Source of the DNA: Lysobacter sp. TY2-98
GTDB lineage: Bacteria; Pseudomonadota; Gammaproteobacteria; Xanthomonadales; Xanthomonadaceae
Length of the DNA: 64,000 nt
Direction: 5' to 3'
Assembly: GCF_003367355.1 (NCBI RefSeq)
Contig: NZ_CP031413.1
Coordinates: 124,001-188,000 of the forward strand
This document shows positions 1-10,580 of the stretch, piece by piece. Made by a program: the position numbers and the translations under genes. The notes below the pieces were generated by a model. The model did no database searches and was not told the DNA's origin. It saw nothing but the letters and a program-made list of their open reading frames with translations. Positions within the stretch are counted from its first letter, which is position 1, and the number at the start of each line of letters is the position of its first letter.

Positions 1-2
1 AC

Positions 3-272
3 ACCGTGATGCTCGCCGGCCTCATCAGCGATGGCGTGCAGCGCGGTTCGTCGGGCTTCCCGGGGCTGAGCCGCATTCCGGTCGTCGGCGGCCTGTTCGG
101 CCGGCAGAACTCGCGCACCGATCGCAACGAAGTCATCGTGCTGCTCACGCCCACCGTGGTGCGCAACCCGCAGGAAGTGCGCGACCTCACCGACGACTAC
201 ACCCGCCGTTTCCGCGCGATGGAGCCGCTGCACCGCAAGCAGAAGGTGCGTGGCGGCATCGAGGTGCGCTGA
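3..272 (+). CDS. gspD: Type II secretion secretin GspD/XpsD, C-terminal fragment
   Basis: Partial gene whose 5' part lies before the window. The 89 visible residues carry the typical end of the secretin domain: TVMLAGLISD, then a G-rich stretch with IPVVGGLFG and EVIVLLTPTVV, then a charged C-terminal tail. Secretins form the outer-membrane channel of the type II secretion system, through which folded exoproteins leave the periplasm. The tail beyond the secretin domain fits GspD, where this part binds a pilotin or helps outer-membrane assembly. The stop codon lies 4 bases before a GTG for the next gene, so a shared transcript is likely. PilQ is less likely because PilQ normally sits in a pilMNOPQ operon. 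Confidence 0.85.
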   Translation, partial: TVMLAGLISDGVQRGSSGFPGLSRIPVVGGLFGRQNSRTDRNEVIVLLTPTVVRNPQEVRDLTDDYTRRFRAMEPLHRKQKVRGGIEVR

Positions 273-276
273 CACA

Positions 277-1146
277 GTGACGGACGTGGCCGAGGCGGCG
301 CCAGGCGACGCCCTGCCCATCGTGGTGATCCCGGTGGGCGTCGACGACGTCGCGCTCGACGGTTGTCTTGCTGCACTGGAGGCGACCACGCCGGCCGGCA
401 CGCGCGTTTGGCTGGCGGACGACGCGCGCGGCGGCCCGCGCGTGCGCGCGGTCGTCGACGCATGGCTTGCGGCGACGCGCATGAGCGCCGACTACAGCCG
501 TCGCACCCGTGCACTCGGCGAAACCGCGCATCTCGCCGAAGTGCTGCGAGCCTGCGGTGACGCCGATGTCGTGATTCTTGCGGACGATGCGCGCCCCGCA
601 TCGGGCTGGCTGGTTCGCATGGCGCGTTGCCTGCGCGAATCTCCGGATGCCACCACCATCACGCCGTGGAGCAATGCCGGCGAGACCGCAGCGTGGCCGC
701 GCCTCGGCGATGTCGCGCCGCTGCCGGACGATCCCGCGCGCATCGCCGACGTGCTCGCCGACGTCGCGCTACCCGCCGAGCCGCTTCCCGCGGCGGTGGG
801 ACATGCCGTGCTGCTGCGCGGCGCCGCATGCCGTCGCGTCGGCGGCATCGATGCGACGAGCTACGCCTCGTGGTACGCCGCGCTCATCGATCTCTGCCTG
901 CGCATGCAGGCGTTCGGCGGCGTCGACCTGCTGTGCATGCAGGCCTACGTCGGGCGTGTCGACGAAGGCCGACCGGCCGACGGCGATCTCGATCGCGTCG
1001 CCGCGCGCTGGCCGCACTGGAACGCGCGTCTCGCCGAATTCCTGATGGACGACCCGCTGCGCGCGCAGCGCGAACACATCTCGCGCGCCATGGCGCAGCG
1101 CGACGCCAGCGACGCGCAGGCCGACCTGTTCGGAGCGACTCCGTGA
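277..1146 (+). CDS. Glycosyltransferase-like protein (GT2 family, divergent)
   Basis: 289 residues from a GTG just after the secretin stop. The N-terminal strand (IVVIPVGVDD), the central VVILADDARP segment in the place of the GT2 DXD region, and the ITPWSNAGETAAWPRLG segment (GT2 relatives have a TP-SNN motif here) point to a GT-A fold using a nucleotide-sugar donor. It is quite divergent and the acceptor cannot be guessed. Its last bases overlap the GTG of the next glycosyltransferase by 4 bp, so the two are coupled. An in-frame GTG at 250 lies inside the secretin gene and is less likely to be used. Position behind the type II secretin suggests a role near exoprotein or surface glycan metabolism, but this is inference. 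Confidence 0.6.
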   Translation: MTDVAEAAPGDALPIVVIPVGVDDVALDGCLAALEATTPAGTRVWLADDARGGPRVRAVVDAWLAATRMSADYSRRTRALGETAHLAEVLRACGDADVVILADDARPASGWLVRMARCLRESPDATTITPWSNAGETAAWPRLGDVAPLPDDPARIADVLADVALPAEPLPAAVGHAVLLRGAACRRVGGIDATSYASWYAALIDLCLRMQAFGGVDLLCMQAYVGRVDEGRPADGDLDRVAARWPHWNARLAEFLMDDPLRAQREHISRAMAQRDASDAQADLFGATP

Positions 1147-1979
1147 GCGACGACGGCATCGCGGTCGTCATCGTCACCCATCGCAGCGCGGAGACGATCG
1201 AACTCTGCCTGAAATGCGTGCGTGCGGCCGACGGCGTCGTGCAAATCCGCGTGGTCGACAACGCGTCGGACGACGGCACGCTCGGCGTCGTGCAGCGCAT
1301 CGCCGCGGGCGAGCCGCGGCTGAAGTTCGTCGCCAACCCCGACAACCCGGGCTTCGCCGTCGCCTGCAACCAGGGCGCGCAGGACAGCGATGCACCGTGG
1401 ATCGCGTTCGTGAATCCCGACTGCCTGATCGAACGGGACACGCTCGCGCGGCTCCGCGCGCGCGCGGAGCAGGTCGCTCCCGCGCTGATCGGTTCCGAAC
1501 TCATCGATGAAGACGGTGTGCTCGATCCCGCAGCGCGACGTCGCGATCCCGACTTCGCCCGCATGCTGGCGGGCGAGGGTACCGACCTGTCGATCCCCTC
1601 GAACGGCGATGCCGTGCAGCGCGTGGATGCGATCTCCGGTGCGCTCATGCTGATGCCGCGCACGCTGTTCGATGCGGTGCACGGCTTCGACGAAGGCTAC
1701 CGCCTGCATGCGGAGGACCTTGACCTCTGTCGCCGCGTACGCGAAGCGGGCGGCACCGTCGCGATCGCGAACGCCGTGCGCGTCGTGCACATCCGGGGCG
1801 TGTCCAGCCGCTCGCGGCCGTTCTTCGTCGAATGGCACAAGCACCGCGGCCTGTGGCGCTACTTCTCGCGCTTCGAGGCGCCGCATCGCAGCGCGCCGCT
1901 ACGTGCGGTGGTGGCGATGGTCATCGCGATGCGTTTCGTCGTCGCCTCGATGCGCGCCTGGTGGCGCAGCGTCAACTGA
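1143..1979 (+). CDS. GT2 family glycosyltransferase, rhamnosyltransferase-like
   Basis: 278 residues from GTG 1143, overlapping the upstream stop by 4 bases. Motifs run in the expected order: VVIVTHRSAETIELCL, VVDNASDDGT (nucleotide binding), NPGFAVACNQG, FVNPDC (the DXD-like metal site), GALMLMPR, GFDEGYRLHAEDLDLCRR (the ED catalytic-base region) and a late H-I-R-G segment. This is the layout of inverting GT2 enzymes related to dTDP-L-rhamnose-dependent transferases; the actual donor is not determined. The C-terminus has one hydrophobic stretch (VVAMVIAMRFVVAS) that may contact the inner membrane. A longer open frame extends 5' to 627 but lies inside the previous gene and has no family similarity. 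It ends immediately before the stop of a convergent gene, with no space for a separate terminator. Confidence 0.85.
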   Translation: MSDDGIAVVIVTHRSAETIELCLKCVRAADGVVQIRVVDNASDDGTLGVVQRIAAGEPRLKFVANPDNPGFAVACNQGAQDSDAPWIAFVNPDCLIERDTLARLRARAEQVAPALIGSELIDEDGVLDPAARRRDPDFARMLAGEGTDLSIPSNGDAVQRVDAISGALMLMPRTLFDAVHGFDEGYRLHAEDLDLCRRVREAGGTVAIANAVRVVHIRGVSSRSRPFFVEWHKHRGLWRYFSRFEAPHRSAPLRAVVAMVIAMRFVVASMRAWWRSVN

Positions 1980-2492
1980 TCATCGACCGAGGCGGAACTT
2001 GAGCTGCAGGCCGAGCGTGTTCGGCGTGGAGCCGGGAATGCGGGGCAGGTAGATCAGGTTCATGCCGACGCGACGGTATTCCACCTTCGCGACGAGTCCA
2101 CCGCCCGGCGCCGCATTGCCGTGGTTGTAGCCCGGGTAGCCGCTGACCAGTCCGACCATGGCGCCAAGCCGCACGTGCTCGCCCAGCGGCAGCGGCGTGT
2201 AGTGATACAGCGCGTACCACGAGTCCTCGTACACCGAATTGCGGTAGTAGCCCACGGAGGCACCGTGGCGCGGCTGCCACTGCAGTTCGACGCCGCCGCC
2301 GTAATTGTTCTGGTTGAAGTGCTCGCCAGGACCCAGGTACTCGTCGGCATCCTCGAAGTGATGCGATGCGACGTTCACGTCCACCCACCACTCGGGCGGG
2401 GGCCTCGCGGGCGACATCGCCTCCTGCGCGAGTGCGGGGAGCGCGACGGCGAACAGCAGCGGCGACATCCAGCGTGCGATGCGATGCGACAT
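1980..2492 (-). CDS. Predicted outer-membrane beta-barrel or secreted protein, unknown function
   Basis: 170 residues with a clear signal peptide (MSHRIARWMSPLLFAVALPALAQ, cleavage likely after ALA). The mature part has alternating hydrophobic/polar strands rich in Tyr, Gly and Trp, with a FNQNNYGGGVELQW segment and a GLVSGYPGYN turn. The last residues resemble an outer-membrane strand (GLQLKFRLGR). The size fits an 8-strand barrel. I recognise no enzyme; PagP or PagL type lipid A enzymes are possible by size but their catalytic signatures are not evident. It is convergent with the glycosyltransferase gene and its stop touches it. The next minus-strand gene upstream, a GNAT gene, ends 76 bases away. 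Confidence 0.6.
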   Translation of the reverse strand: MSHRIARWMSPLLFAVALPALAQEAMSPARPPPEWWVDVNVASHHFEDADEYLGPGEHFNQNNYGGGVELQWQPRHGASVGYYRNSVYEDSWYALYHYTPLPLGEHVRLGAMVGLVSGYPGYNHGNAAPGGGLVAKVEYRRVGMNLIYLPRIPGSTPNTLGLQLKFRLGR

Positions 2493-2568
2493 GGCGGGCT
2501 CCGTCGTTTCGACGCACGCTAGCAGCCGCCACCGCGCGGTCGCCTCACACGGAGACGGCGAAGCTGAA

Positions 2569-3015
2569 TCAGGCGAGCGGGTAGTCGTAGCGGATGAAAC
2601 CGCGGTGCACCGCGACGCGGTCGTACAACGCGCGTGCGGTGGCGTTGTGCGCCTGCGTCAGCCAGTACATGCGTGTCGCTTCGCGTTCGCTTGCCTCGTG
2701 CGCGACGGCTTCGATCAGCGCACGGGCAACGCCGCGTCCGCGCGCTGCCTCGTCGGTGAACAGGTCCTGGAGGTAACAGGTACGCTCGGCCCAGACCGTC
2801 GCGTGGAACAGGAAGTGGACGATGCCGACCAGCCGCCCATCGACCTTTGCACCGAGGCCATGCACGGCCTCGTCGTCGAGCAGGCGCGCCCACGCCGCGT
2901 CGTATTCGGCCGATGCGGTCGGCGTCGCATAGAACGCCTTGTAGCCCTCCGCGAGGCGCTGCCAGTCGTCGCGATCGCCCGGAGCGAATGGCACGATGAC
3001 GATCGCGTCGGCCAC
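2569..3015 (-). CDS. GNAT family N-acetyltransferase
   Basis: 148 residues. The start is the GTG at 3015, one base after the pyrF stop; a longer reading runs back into pyrF and adds only low-complexity residues. The GNAT core is visible: a GRLVGIVHFLFH strand, CYLQDLFTDEAARGRGVARALIEA with the acetyl-CoA pyrophosphate loop (R-G-R-G-V-A), then MYWLTQAHNATARALYDRVA, where Asn and the late Tyr match the usual CoA contacts and general acid. Substrates of such stand-alone GNATs range from polyamines to aminoglycosides and cannot be predicted. Tight spacing indicates co-transcription with pyrF. Confidence 0.85.
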   Translation of the reverse strand: MADAIVIVPFAPGDRDDWQRLAEGYKAFYATPTASAEYDAAWARLLDDEAVHGLGAKVDGRLVGIVHFLFHATVWAERTCYLQDLFTDEAARGRGVARALIEAVAHEASEREATRMYWLTQAHNATARALYDRVAVHRGFIRYDYPLA

Positions 3016-3016
3016 G

Positions 3017-3829
3017 TCAGCGACTTGCGTTGATGATGTCGCGCAGCGCGCGCGCCGCGTTGGCGGCGGCGATCGCGAAGTCATCCCCATCCGATGCGTA
3101 GAGCACGGCGCGCGACGAGCTGATCATCAGACCGGTGCCGTCGGGCGTCTTCGCGTTGGAGACGACGGCCGCGGCATCGCCGCCCTGCGCACCGACACCG
3201 GGCACCAGCAGCGGAACGTCCTTCACGAGCGCACGCACTTCGGCGAGCTGTTCGGGCCACGTCGCGCCGACGACGAGCGCAACGTTGCCGTTCGCATTCC
3301 ACTCGATGGCCGCCTTTTCGGCGACGTGCTGATACAGCGGGCGACCACCGACCAGCATGTCCTGCAATTCACCCGCGCCCGGATTCGAGGTGCGGCAGAG
3401 GATGATCACGCCCTTGTCGGCGCGGTCGAGGAAGGGCTGCAGCGCGTCGCGGCCCAGATACGGGTTCACCGTCACCGCGTCCGCGCCGTAGCGATCGAAC
3501 GCTTCGCTCGCGTAGTGCTGCGCCGTGCTGCCGATGTCGCCGCGCTTGCTGTCGAGAATGACCGGCACGTGCGGATGCGCGGACTTGAGATGCGCGATCA
3601 GGCGTTCGAGCGCGCCCTCCGCACGCAGCGCCGCGAAGTGCGCGATCTGCGGCTTGAACGCACAGGCGTAGTCGGCGGTGGCGTCGGCGATGTCGCGGCA
3701 GAACGCGAAGACCGCGTCGGGATCGTTCGCGAATCGCGCGGGGAACTTCGCGGGTTCCGGATCCAGGCCCACGCACACCAGCGTGTTCGCGGCTTTCCAG
3801 CGGGCGCGCAGGGTGGTCATGAAGCTCAT
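3017..3829 (-). CDS. pyrF: Orotidine 5'-phosphate decarboxylase (type 2)
   Basis: 270 residues. Catalyses OMP to UMP, the last step of de novo pyrimidine synthesis, in the cytosol. The N-terminal [14 protein letters not shown] and central [15 protein letters not shown] (the catalytic Asp-x-Lys-x-x-Asp array) are characteristic, followed by [16 protein letters not shown] and a phosphate-binding [10 protein letters not shown] loop. Length and motif spacing match the larger type 2 enzyme rather than the roughly 230-residue E. coli type. ATG 3829 was chosen because GGGAG stands about 7 bases upstream; a longer frame to 4012 is unsupported. The downstream GNAT gene follows after one base. Confidence 0.96.
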   Translation of the reverse strand: MSFMTTLRARWKAANTLVCVGLDPEPAKFPARFANDPDAVFAFCRDIADATADYACAFKPQIAHFAALRAEGALERLIAHLKSAHPHVPVILDSKRGDIGSTAQHYASEAFDRYGADAVTVNPYLGRDALQPFLDRADKGVIILCRTSNPGAGELQDMLVGGRPLYQHVAEKAAIEWNANGNVALVVGATWPEQLAEVRALVKDVPLLVPGVGAQGGDAAAVVSNAKTPDGTGLMISSSRAVLYASDGDDFAIAAANAARALRDIINASR

Positions 3830-3851
3830 CGGTGATCTCCCGTAGTCCGAA

Positions 3852-4280
3852 TCAGAGTCGCTTCCACACCTGCCACAGGCCGACGGCGTGCACGACGCCG
3901 ATCGCGAGGCAGATGGCGGAACTCCAGAGGTTGAACGGCGTCCGCAGGGCGGGCATCGCCGCCGCGGGCAGGACGGCGAGGCCGCGCAGTACGTACACGC
4001 CGGTGATGGCAACGAGCGCAGCCGCTGTCAGCGGTAGCGGCCGAATCAGGCCTGCCGCGGATGCCGCGTACGTTGCCCACACCGCGAGCACCAGCGCGAT
4101 ACCCAACGTCACGACTGTCGGCACCGGGCTACGCGCCTCGGCCAGCCGCGCCATGCGTTCGCCCGCACCGAAGAACCGATACCAGTCCGGCCCACCCGCG
4201 ATCACCGCGACATGCAGCACCGCCGCCAGCGCGCTGAGCGCTGCGGCCAGAACGAGCATTCGATTGACGTCCGCTGCCAT
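3852..4280 (-). CDS. Small integral membrane protein, conserved type, unknown function
   Basis: 142 residues with four hydrophobic segments at roughly 5-29, 55-75, 78-98 and 115-138. [17 protein letters not shown] stretch lies between helices 1 and 2. No catalytic motif is recognised; the overall look matches small four-helix inner-membrane proteins that are common in Xanthomonadaceae and often annotated only as membrane protein. It lies 22 bases upstream of pyrF on the same strand, so the two may share a transcript, but I see no functional link. Confidence 0.65.
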   Translation of the reverse strand: MAADVNRMLVLAAALSALAAVLHVAVIAGGPDWYRFFGAGERMARLAEARSPVPTVVTLGIALVLAVWATYAASAAGLIRPLPLTAAALVAITGVYVLRGLAVLPAAAMPALRTPFNLWSSAICLAIGVVHAVGLWQVWKRL

Positions 4281-4298
4281 GTCGAACTCCGCATGCGA

Positions 4299-4323
4299 GA
4301 CGCCCGCCGTGAAGGCGGGCGTC
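4299..4323 (-). terminator. Perfect 10-bp hairpin after ettA
   Basis: GACGCCCGCC and GGCGGGCGTC are separated by GTGAA. The hairpin lies 10 bases after the ettA stop and before the next minus-strand gene. No T-run follows, so it may act as a transcript-end stabiliser or a weak terminator. Confidence 0.5.
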
Positions 4324-4333
4324 GGTGTCGCGA

Positions 4334-5995
<1,662 letters not shown>

Positions 5996-6098
5996 GGGGC
6001 TCGGAGCTCCGGTCGAACGCGGGCGCGCGGCGCCGCGTGGGGCAGGCGACGGCCGCCTGCGCAGGGCAGGGGCCGCAAGGGATTCGGAATAGCCCGAA

Positions 6099-6104
6099 AT
6101 TATA
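6099..6104 (-). promoter_or_regulatory. Candidate -10 element for ettA
   Basis: On the minus strand this reads TATAAT, a perfect sigma-70 -10, in an otherwise very GC-rich divergent region. It lies about 104 bases upstream of the ettA start. No good -35 is seen at the expected distance. Confidence 0.35.
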
Positions 6105-6149
6105 AGGCCCGCGGGCCCCGGGCGGACCCGGCCGGGCAGCCCGGCGGGC

Positions 6150-6155
6150 TAGAAT
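6150..6155 (+). promoter_or_regulatory. Candidate -10 element for glyA
   Basis: TAGAAT, 31 bases before the glyA ATG, matches five of six -10 consensus bases. A GGAG ribosome-binding site follows at the expected distance from the start. The -35 region is not recognisable. Confidence 0.35.
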
Positions 6156-6186
6156 TCACGTCTACCCGCACCCCTCCGGAGTCCCG

Positions 6187-7449
6187 ATGTTCCCGCGCGA
6201 TGCCCGTATCGAAGGATTCGACCCCGAACTGGCCCAGGCGATCGCGGACGAGCGCCGCCGGCAGGAGGACCACGTCGAACTGATCGCGTCCGAGAACTAC
6301 GCGTCGCCGCGCGTGCTGGAAGCGCAGGGGTCGGTGCTGACCAACAAGTACGCCGAGGGTTACCCCGGGAAGCGTTATTACGGCGGCTGCGAGTACGTCG
6401 ACGTCGCTGAGCAGCTCGCGATCGACCGCTGCAAGCAGCTGTTCGACGCGGACTACGCGAACGTGCAGCCGCACTCGGGCAGCCAGGCGAACCAGGCGGT
6501 CTACTTCGCGCTGTTGAATCCGGGCGACACGATCCTCGGCATGTCGCTCGCGCACGGCGGCCACCTCACGCACGGCGCGAAGGTGAACCTGTCCGGCAAG
6601 ATCTACAACGCCGTGCAGTACGGCGTCGACGAGAACGGCCTGATCGACTACGCCGAGGTCGAGCGCCTCGCGCAGGAACACAAGCCGAAGATGCTGGTCG
6701 CCGGCTTCTCCGCGTATTCGCAGGTCGTCGACTGGGCGCGCATGCGCCAGATCGCCGATTCGGTCGGCGCGCTGTTCTTCGTCGACATGGCGCACATCGC
6801 AGGCCTCGTCGCCGCGGGTGTGTACCCGTCGCCGCTGCCGCACGCGCACGTCGTGACGTCGACCACGCACAAGACCTTGCGCGGTCCGCGCGGCGGCATC
6901 ATCGTCGCGAAGAATCCGTCGGAAGAGCTGACGAAGAAGCTGCAGAGCATCGTCTTCCCGGGCATCCAGGGCGGCCCGCTGATGCACGTGATCGCGGCCA
7001 AGGCCGTTGCGTTCAAGGAAGCGCTGGGCGAGGAGTTCCAGGCCTACCAGGCGCAGGTCGTGAAGAACGCGCAGGCGATGGCGGACACGCTCATCAAGCG
7101 CGGCTACAAGATCGTTTCGGGCGGCACGCAGAACCACCTGATGCTGGTCGACATGATTGGCCGCGACGTCAGCGGCAAGGACGCGGAAGCCGCGCTCGGC
7201 CGCGCGCACATCACCGTGAACAAGAACTCGGTGCCGAACGATCCGCGCTCGCCGTTCGTGACCTCGGGCCTGCGCCTCGGTACGCCGGCCGTCACCACGC
7301 GTGGTTATCGCGAAGCCGAGTGCATCGCGCTCGCGAACTGGATCGCCGACGTGCTCGACAATCCGAAGGACGAGGCAGTGATCGCGCGCGTCGCGGACGC
7401 GGTGCAGTCGCAGTGCGCGCAGTTCCCGGTGTACGGGGCGCTCGCATGA
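6187..7449 (+). CDS. glyA: Serine hydroxymethyltransferase
   Basis: 420 residues, normal length. A PLP enzyme interconverting serine plus tetrahydrofolate with glycine plus 5,10-methylene-THF, the main one-carbon source. Visible motifs are [21 protein letters not shown] near the N-terminus, [42 protein letters not shown] and the PLP-lysine motif [13 protein letters not shown] (Lys near residue 229). CTCCGGAGTCCCG immediately before the ATG supplies a strong Shine-Dalgarno. Its stop overlaps the start of the next gene, suggesting coupling to the secreted protein gene and nrdR. Confidence 0.98.
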   Translation: MFPRDARIEGFDPELAQAIADERRRQEDHVELIASENYASPRVLEAQGSVLTNKYAEGYPGKRYYGGCEYVDVAEQLAIDRCKQLFDADYANVQPHSGSQANQAVYFALLNPGDTILGMSLAHGGHLTHGAKVNLSGKIYNAVQYGVDENGLIDYAEVERLAQEHKPKMLVAGFSAYSQVVDWARMRQIADSVGALFFVDMAHIAGLVAAGVYPSPLPHAHVVTSTTHKTLRGPRGGIIVAKNPSEELTKKLQSIVFPGIQGGPLMHVIAAKAVAFKEALGEEFQAYQAQVVKNAQAMADTLIKRGYKIVSGGTQNHLMLVDMIGRDVSGKDAEAALGRAHITVNKNSVPNDPRSPFVTSGLRLGTPAVTTRGYREAECIALANWIADVLDNPKDEAVIARVADAVQSQCAQFPVYGALA

Positions 7450-8003
7450 TGCGCGTCGCGCTGCTTTCGCTCGCCCTCCTGCCGCTCTCCGCGTTCGCGC
7501 AGGCTGCACCCGATGCCGGCACGCCGGACACCAGCGCGCCCGACGCGACGGCGCCGGGCGACGATCTGTCGTCGGGTCTGGACTACACCGATCCCGCGCT
7601 GCACCACCAGCCGATCACCTGCCGTGAAGGCGACATCGAGCGTCACGCGGGCCAGTCGCTGGGCCAGCTGTTCGGCGACGCCTGGCCGACGCCGCCGGCC
7701 GCCGCGACGAAACGCGAGCATGCTGCGATCGATCACTGGGCGAAGGTGGTGATGCCGAATGGCCTAGCGCCGAAGGACGTCACCGTCGTGGTCGCGGCGC
7801 TGGTCGGTGCGGACGGCAAGCCGCAGCGTGCGGAAGCGATCTGCGCGTCCACGGCCGGCTTCGACACGTCGGCCGTGCGTACCGTCATGCAGAGCCGCTT
7901 TACGCCGACGATGTACGACGGCGTGGCGTCGGTCGGTGCAGCGGTTGTCGTGGTCCGCTATTCGCGCGGCGCATCGGGCATGAGAACCGGTCGCCGTCCC
8001 TGA
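7446..8003 (+). CDS. Secreted protein with a TonB-C-like domain, unknown function
   Basis: 185 residues, overlapping the glyA stop by 4 bases and sharing one base with the nrdR start. The first 20 residues form a signal peptide ([20 protein letters not shown]). A low-complexity Ala/Pro/Asp/Thr linker follows (about 21-42). The rest contains [18 protein letters not shown]...[16 protein letters not shown], which resembles the C-terminal fold of TonB-like energy transducers, where a conserved variable side and a late Phe-x-Pro are typical. There is no transmembrane anchor beyond the signal, so it would be periplasmic. Two Cys (about 60 and 142) could pair. Two adjacent ATGs exist; either gives the same signal peptide. 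Confidence 0.65.
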   Translation: MMRVALLSLALLPLSAFAQAAPDAGTPDTSAPDATAPGDDLSSGLDYTDPALHHQPITCREGDIERHAGQSLGQLFGDAWPTPPAAATKREHAAIDHWAKVVMPNGLAPKDVTVVVAALVGADGKPQRAEAICASTAGFDTSAVRTVMQSRFTPTMYDGVASVGAAVVVVRYSRGASGMRTGRRP

Positions 8004-8527
8004 TGCATTGCCCGTTCTGCCAGCACCAGGACACCCGCGTGATCGACTCGCGCGTGTCCGAAGACGGCGCGACGATCCGTCGCCGCCGCGTCTGCGAGGC
8101 CTGCGGCGAACGGTTCTCCACGCTCGAAACCATCGAGCTCAAGCTGCCGACCATCGTGAAAAGCGACGGCCGGCGCGAAGCGTTCGATGCGCGCAAGCTA
8201 CGCTTCGGCTTCGATCGCGCGCTGCAGAAGCGCCCGGTCGCGGAAGAGCAGATCGAAGCCGCGGTGCGATCGGTCGTGCACCAGCTGCGGATGACCACGG
8301 AACGCGAAGTCCCGTCGCGCCGCATCGGCGAATTCGTGATGGGTGAGCTGCGCAAGCTCGACCACGTCGCCTACGTGCGATTTGCGTCGGTGTATCGCGC
8401 GTTCGAGGACGTTGCCGATTTCCGCGAGGAACTCGATCGTCTCGAGCGTGACGTCGCACCGACCGAGGGCCAGTTGCCGTTGCTCGCCGAAGACGAGCCC
8501 AAGCCCGAAAAGGGGCGCCGGCGTTGA
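8003..8527 (+). CDS. nrdR: Transcriptional repressor NrdR
   Basis: 174 residues. NrdR represses ribonucleotide reductase operons when its ATP-cone binds ATP/dATP. The N-terminal zinc ribbon is intact (C-P-F-C at 3-6 and a C-x-x-C at about 31-34), followed by the ATP-cone, which begins at [16 protein letters not shown]. The basic segment [18 protein letters not shown] is diagnostic. The C-terminal Pro/Lys/Arg tail is a usual variable extension. In Xanthomonadaceae and many gammaproteobacteria it lies between glyA and ribD, as here. Confidence 0.97.
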   Translation: MHCPFCQHQDTRVIDSRVSEDGATIRRRRVCEACGERFSTLETIELKLPTIVKSDGRREAFDARKLRFGFDRALQKRPVAEEQIEAAVRSVVHQLRMTTEREVPSRRIGEFVMGELRKLDHVAYVRFASVYRAFEDVADFREELDRLERDVAPTEGQLPLLAEDEPKPEKGRRR

Positions 8528-8648
8528 GCCTGCGCGGACGTCGCTACGGTTTCCGGGCGTATCCCGCGCCTCCACTTCGCAAGTTCCATCGCAGGCGTGA
8601 CGTTCGTGGCGCCGCGCGTTCCATTGATTTCGACAGCAGGCCCGCCGC

Positions 8649-9743
8649 ATGACCGACGCGTTCTCCGCCCTCGACCACGCGATGATGGCGCGCGCGTTGC
8701 GCCTCGCCGAACGCGGCGCGTACACCACCAAGCCGAACCCGATGGTCGGCAGCGTGCTGGTGCGCGATGGAGAGGTGGTGGGCGAGGGCTTCCACGAACG
8801 CGCAGGTGGCCCGCATGCGGAAGTGTTCGCGCTGCGCGAGGCGGGTGATCGCGCACGCGGCGCGACGGCGTACGTCACGCTCGAACCCTGCGCGCACATG
8901 GGACGCACCGCACCGTGTGCGGATTCGCTGATCGAAGCCGGCGTCGTTCGCGTCGTCGCGGCGATGCGCGATCCGTTCCCGAAAGTGGACGGTGCGGGTT
9001 TCGAGAAGCTGCGCGCGGCCGGCATCAAGGTGCAGGCCGGCCTGATGGAAGCGCAGGCGCGCGAACTCAATCGCGGGTTCCTCTCGCGCGTCGAACGCGG
9101 ACGGCCGTGGCTGCGCGTGAAGCTCGCGACGAGTCTCGACGGACGCACTGCGCTCGCCAGCGGGGATTCGAAGTGGATCAGTGGCGAGGCCTCGCGTCTC
9201 GACGTGCAGCGCTGGCGCGCACGCGCATCGGCGCTGATGACCGGTGCCGGCACCGTGCTTGCCGACGATCCGCAGCTCACCGTGCGCCTGGGCGACGACA
9301 CGCCGTTCGTCGCGCCGCTGCGCGTCGTGCTCGATCCGGGTCTCGCGACGATCCATCGCGGCCACGTGCGCGACGGCGATGCACCGACGCTCTACATTCA
9401 CGCGCCCGACGCGCGTCTGCCGAAGGTGAGCGGCGCGCAGATGGCGGCTGCGCCGGTGCACGAGGGGCGCTTCGATCTCGACGCCGTGCTGCGCCTGCTC
9501 GGCGAGCGCGGCATCAACGAAGTGCAGCTGGAAGCGGGTGCGACGCTCGCGGGTGCGTTCCTCGCCGCCGGGCTCGTCGACGAACTGCTGCTCTACGTCG
9601 CACCGGTACTGCTCGGCGCCGGCGCGCGTCCGCTGTTCGATGGTCTCGACGTGCAGCAGATGAGCGAACGCCTGGCACTGCGCATCGTCGACACGCGCCG
9701 CGTGGGTGACGACCTGCGGTTGCTGATGCGGCCTGCCGCGTGA
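8649..9743 (+). CDS. ribD: Bifunctional riboflavin deaminase/reductase RibD
   Basis: 364 residues. The N-terminal domain is the pyrimidine deaminase: HAE at 56-58 and EPCAHMGRTAPC with Cys 81 and 90 as zinc ligands. From about residue 150 the reductase domain follows (RPWLRVKLATSLDGRTAL, GAGTVLADDPQLTVR, and a late LEAGATLAGAFLAAGLVDEL). It carries out two consecutive steps of riboflavin synthesis after GTP cyclohydrolase II. It lies upstream of the FMN riboswitch, so it is not directly controlled by it. The 121 bases after nrdR show no other feature. Confidence 0.97.
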   Translation: MTDAFSALDHAMMARALRLAERGAYTTKPNPMVGSVLVRDGEVVGEGFHERAGGPHAEVFALREAGDRARGATAYVTLEPCAHMGRTAPCADSLIEAGVVRVVAAMRDPFPKVDGAGFEKLRAAGIKVQAGLMEAQARELNRGFLSRVERGRPWLRVKLATSLDGRTALASGDSKWISGEASRLDVQRWRARASALMTGAGTVLADDPQLTVRLGDDTPFVAPLRVVLDPGLATIHRGHVRDGDAPTLYIHAPDARLPKVSGAQMAAAPVHEGRFDLDAVLRLLGERGINEVQLEAGATLAGAFLAAGLVDELLLYVAPVLLGAGARPLFDGLDVQQMSERLALRIVDTRRVGDDLRLLMRPAA

Positions 9744-10498
9744 GTGTGCAGGATCATTTCTCCGGCGTGGCGCAGGCCTACGCGGTGGCGCGCCCGGACT
9801 ATCCGGCCGCGTTGTTCGATGCGCTTGCGGCGCACGTGCCGGCCAGTGCGCATGTATGGGAGCCGGGCTGCGGCAGCGGGCAGGCGACGCGCGATCTCGC
9901 GGCGCGCTTCGCGCACGTGCATGCGACGGATCCGAGCGCGAAGCAACTCGCGCAGCATTGGGCGAGCGATGCGCGCGTGGACAACGCCACGCTGACCGTC
10001 GAACCCGGCGAACGCACGTGGCTGATCGATGCATCGGTCGACCTGGTCGCCGTCGCGCAGGCGCTGCACTGGTTCGACGTGCCGGCGTTCTTCACCGAAT
10101 GCGATCGCGTGCTGCGCCCCGGTGGCGTGCTCGCAGCGTGGGGCTATGACGATTTCGACGTGTCGCCCGACATGGCGGATGCAGTCGCATCATTTCGCGA
10201 CCGCATCGAGGCGGACTGGCCGCCCGAACGTGCGTTCATCAAGCGTCACTACGCCGACTTCGACTGGCCGTTCGAGCGCATCGACGCGCCGCCGCTGACG
10301 CTGGCCGTCGACTGGAATTTCGAACGCTTCATCGGATACCTGTCGAGCTTTTCCGCCGGCGTCCAGCACCGTGCACGCACCGGGGAAGACGCCGTGGAAC
10401 TTCATCGCGACGCGCTGCGCGAGGCCTGGGGCGATCCGGTCAGAGTCCGCCGCATCACCTGGCCGCTGTTCCTGCACCTGCGTCACAAGCCGGCCTGA
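9740..10498 (+). CDS. Class I SAM-dependent methyltransferase
   Basis: 252 residues from a GTG that overlaps the ribD stop by 4 bases. Motif I is VWEPGCGSGQATRDLAARF; an acidic position after the second strand (HATDPS) would bind the SAM ribose; VDLVAVAQALHWFD and RVLRPGGVLAAWGY are the usual motifs II and III. It resembles small-molecule methyltransferases of the Methyltransf_11 type (trans-aconitate methyltransferase-like). The substrate is unknown. Coupling to ribD may be only positional. Confidence 0.85.
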   Translation: MSVQDHFSGVAQAYAVARPDYPAALFDALAAHVPASAHVWEPGCGSGQATRDLAARFAHVHATDPSAKQLAQHWASDARVDNATLTVEPGERTWLIDASVDLVAVAQALHWFDVPAFFTECDRVLRPGGVLAAWGYDDFDVSPDMADAVASFRDRIEADWPPERAFIKRHYADFDWPFERIDAPPLTLAVDWNFERFIGYLSSFSAGVQHRARTGEDAVELHRDALREAWGDPVRVRRITWPLFLHLRHKPA

Positions 10499-10580
10499 GC
10501 CGCGGAACGCTGCGTCCGCCGGGGCGCGGGAAAACCCGGTGATAAACTGCGCGTGCCGGCTCGCCGGCTTCCATTGACGT

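Noticed and set aside
627..1142. Long 5' extension of the rhamnosyltransferase-like frame
   Set aside because: Arg/Ala-rich translation of the preceding gene in another phase; the GT2 domain begins exactly at GTG 1143.
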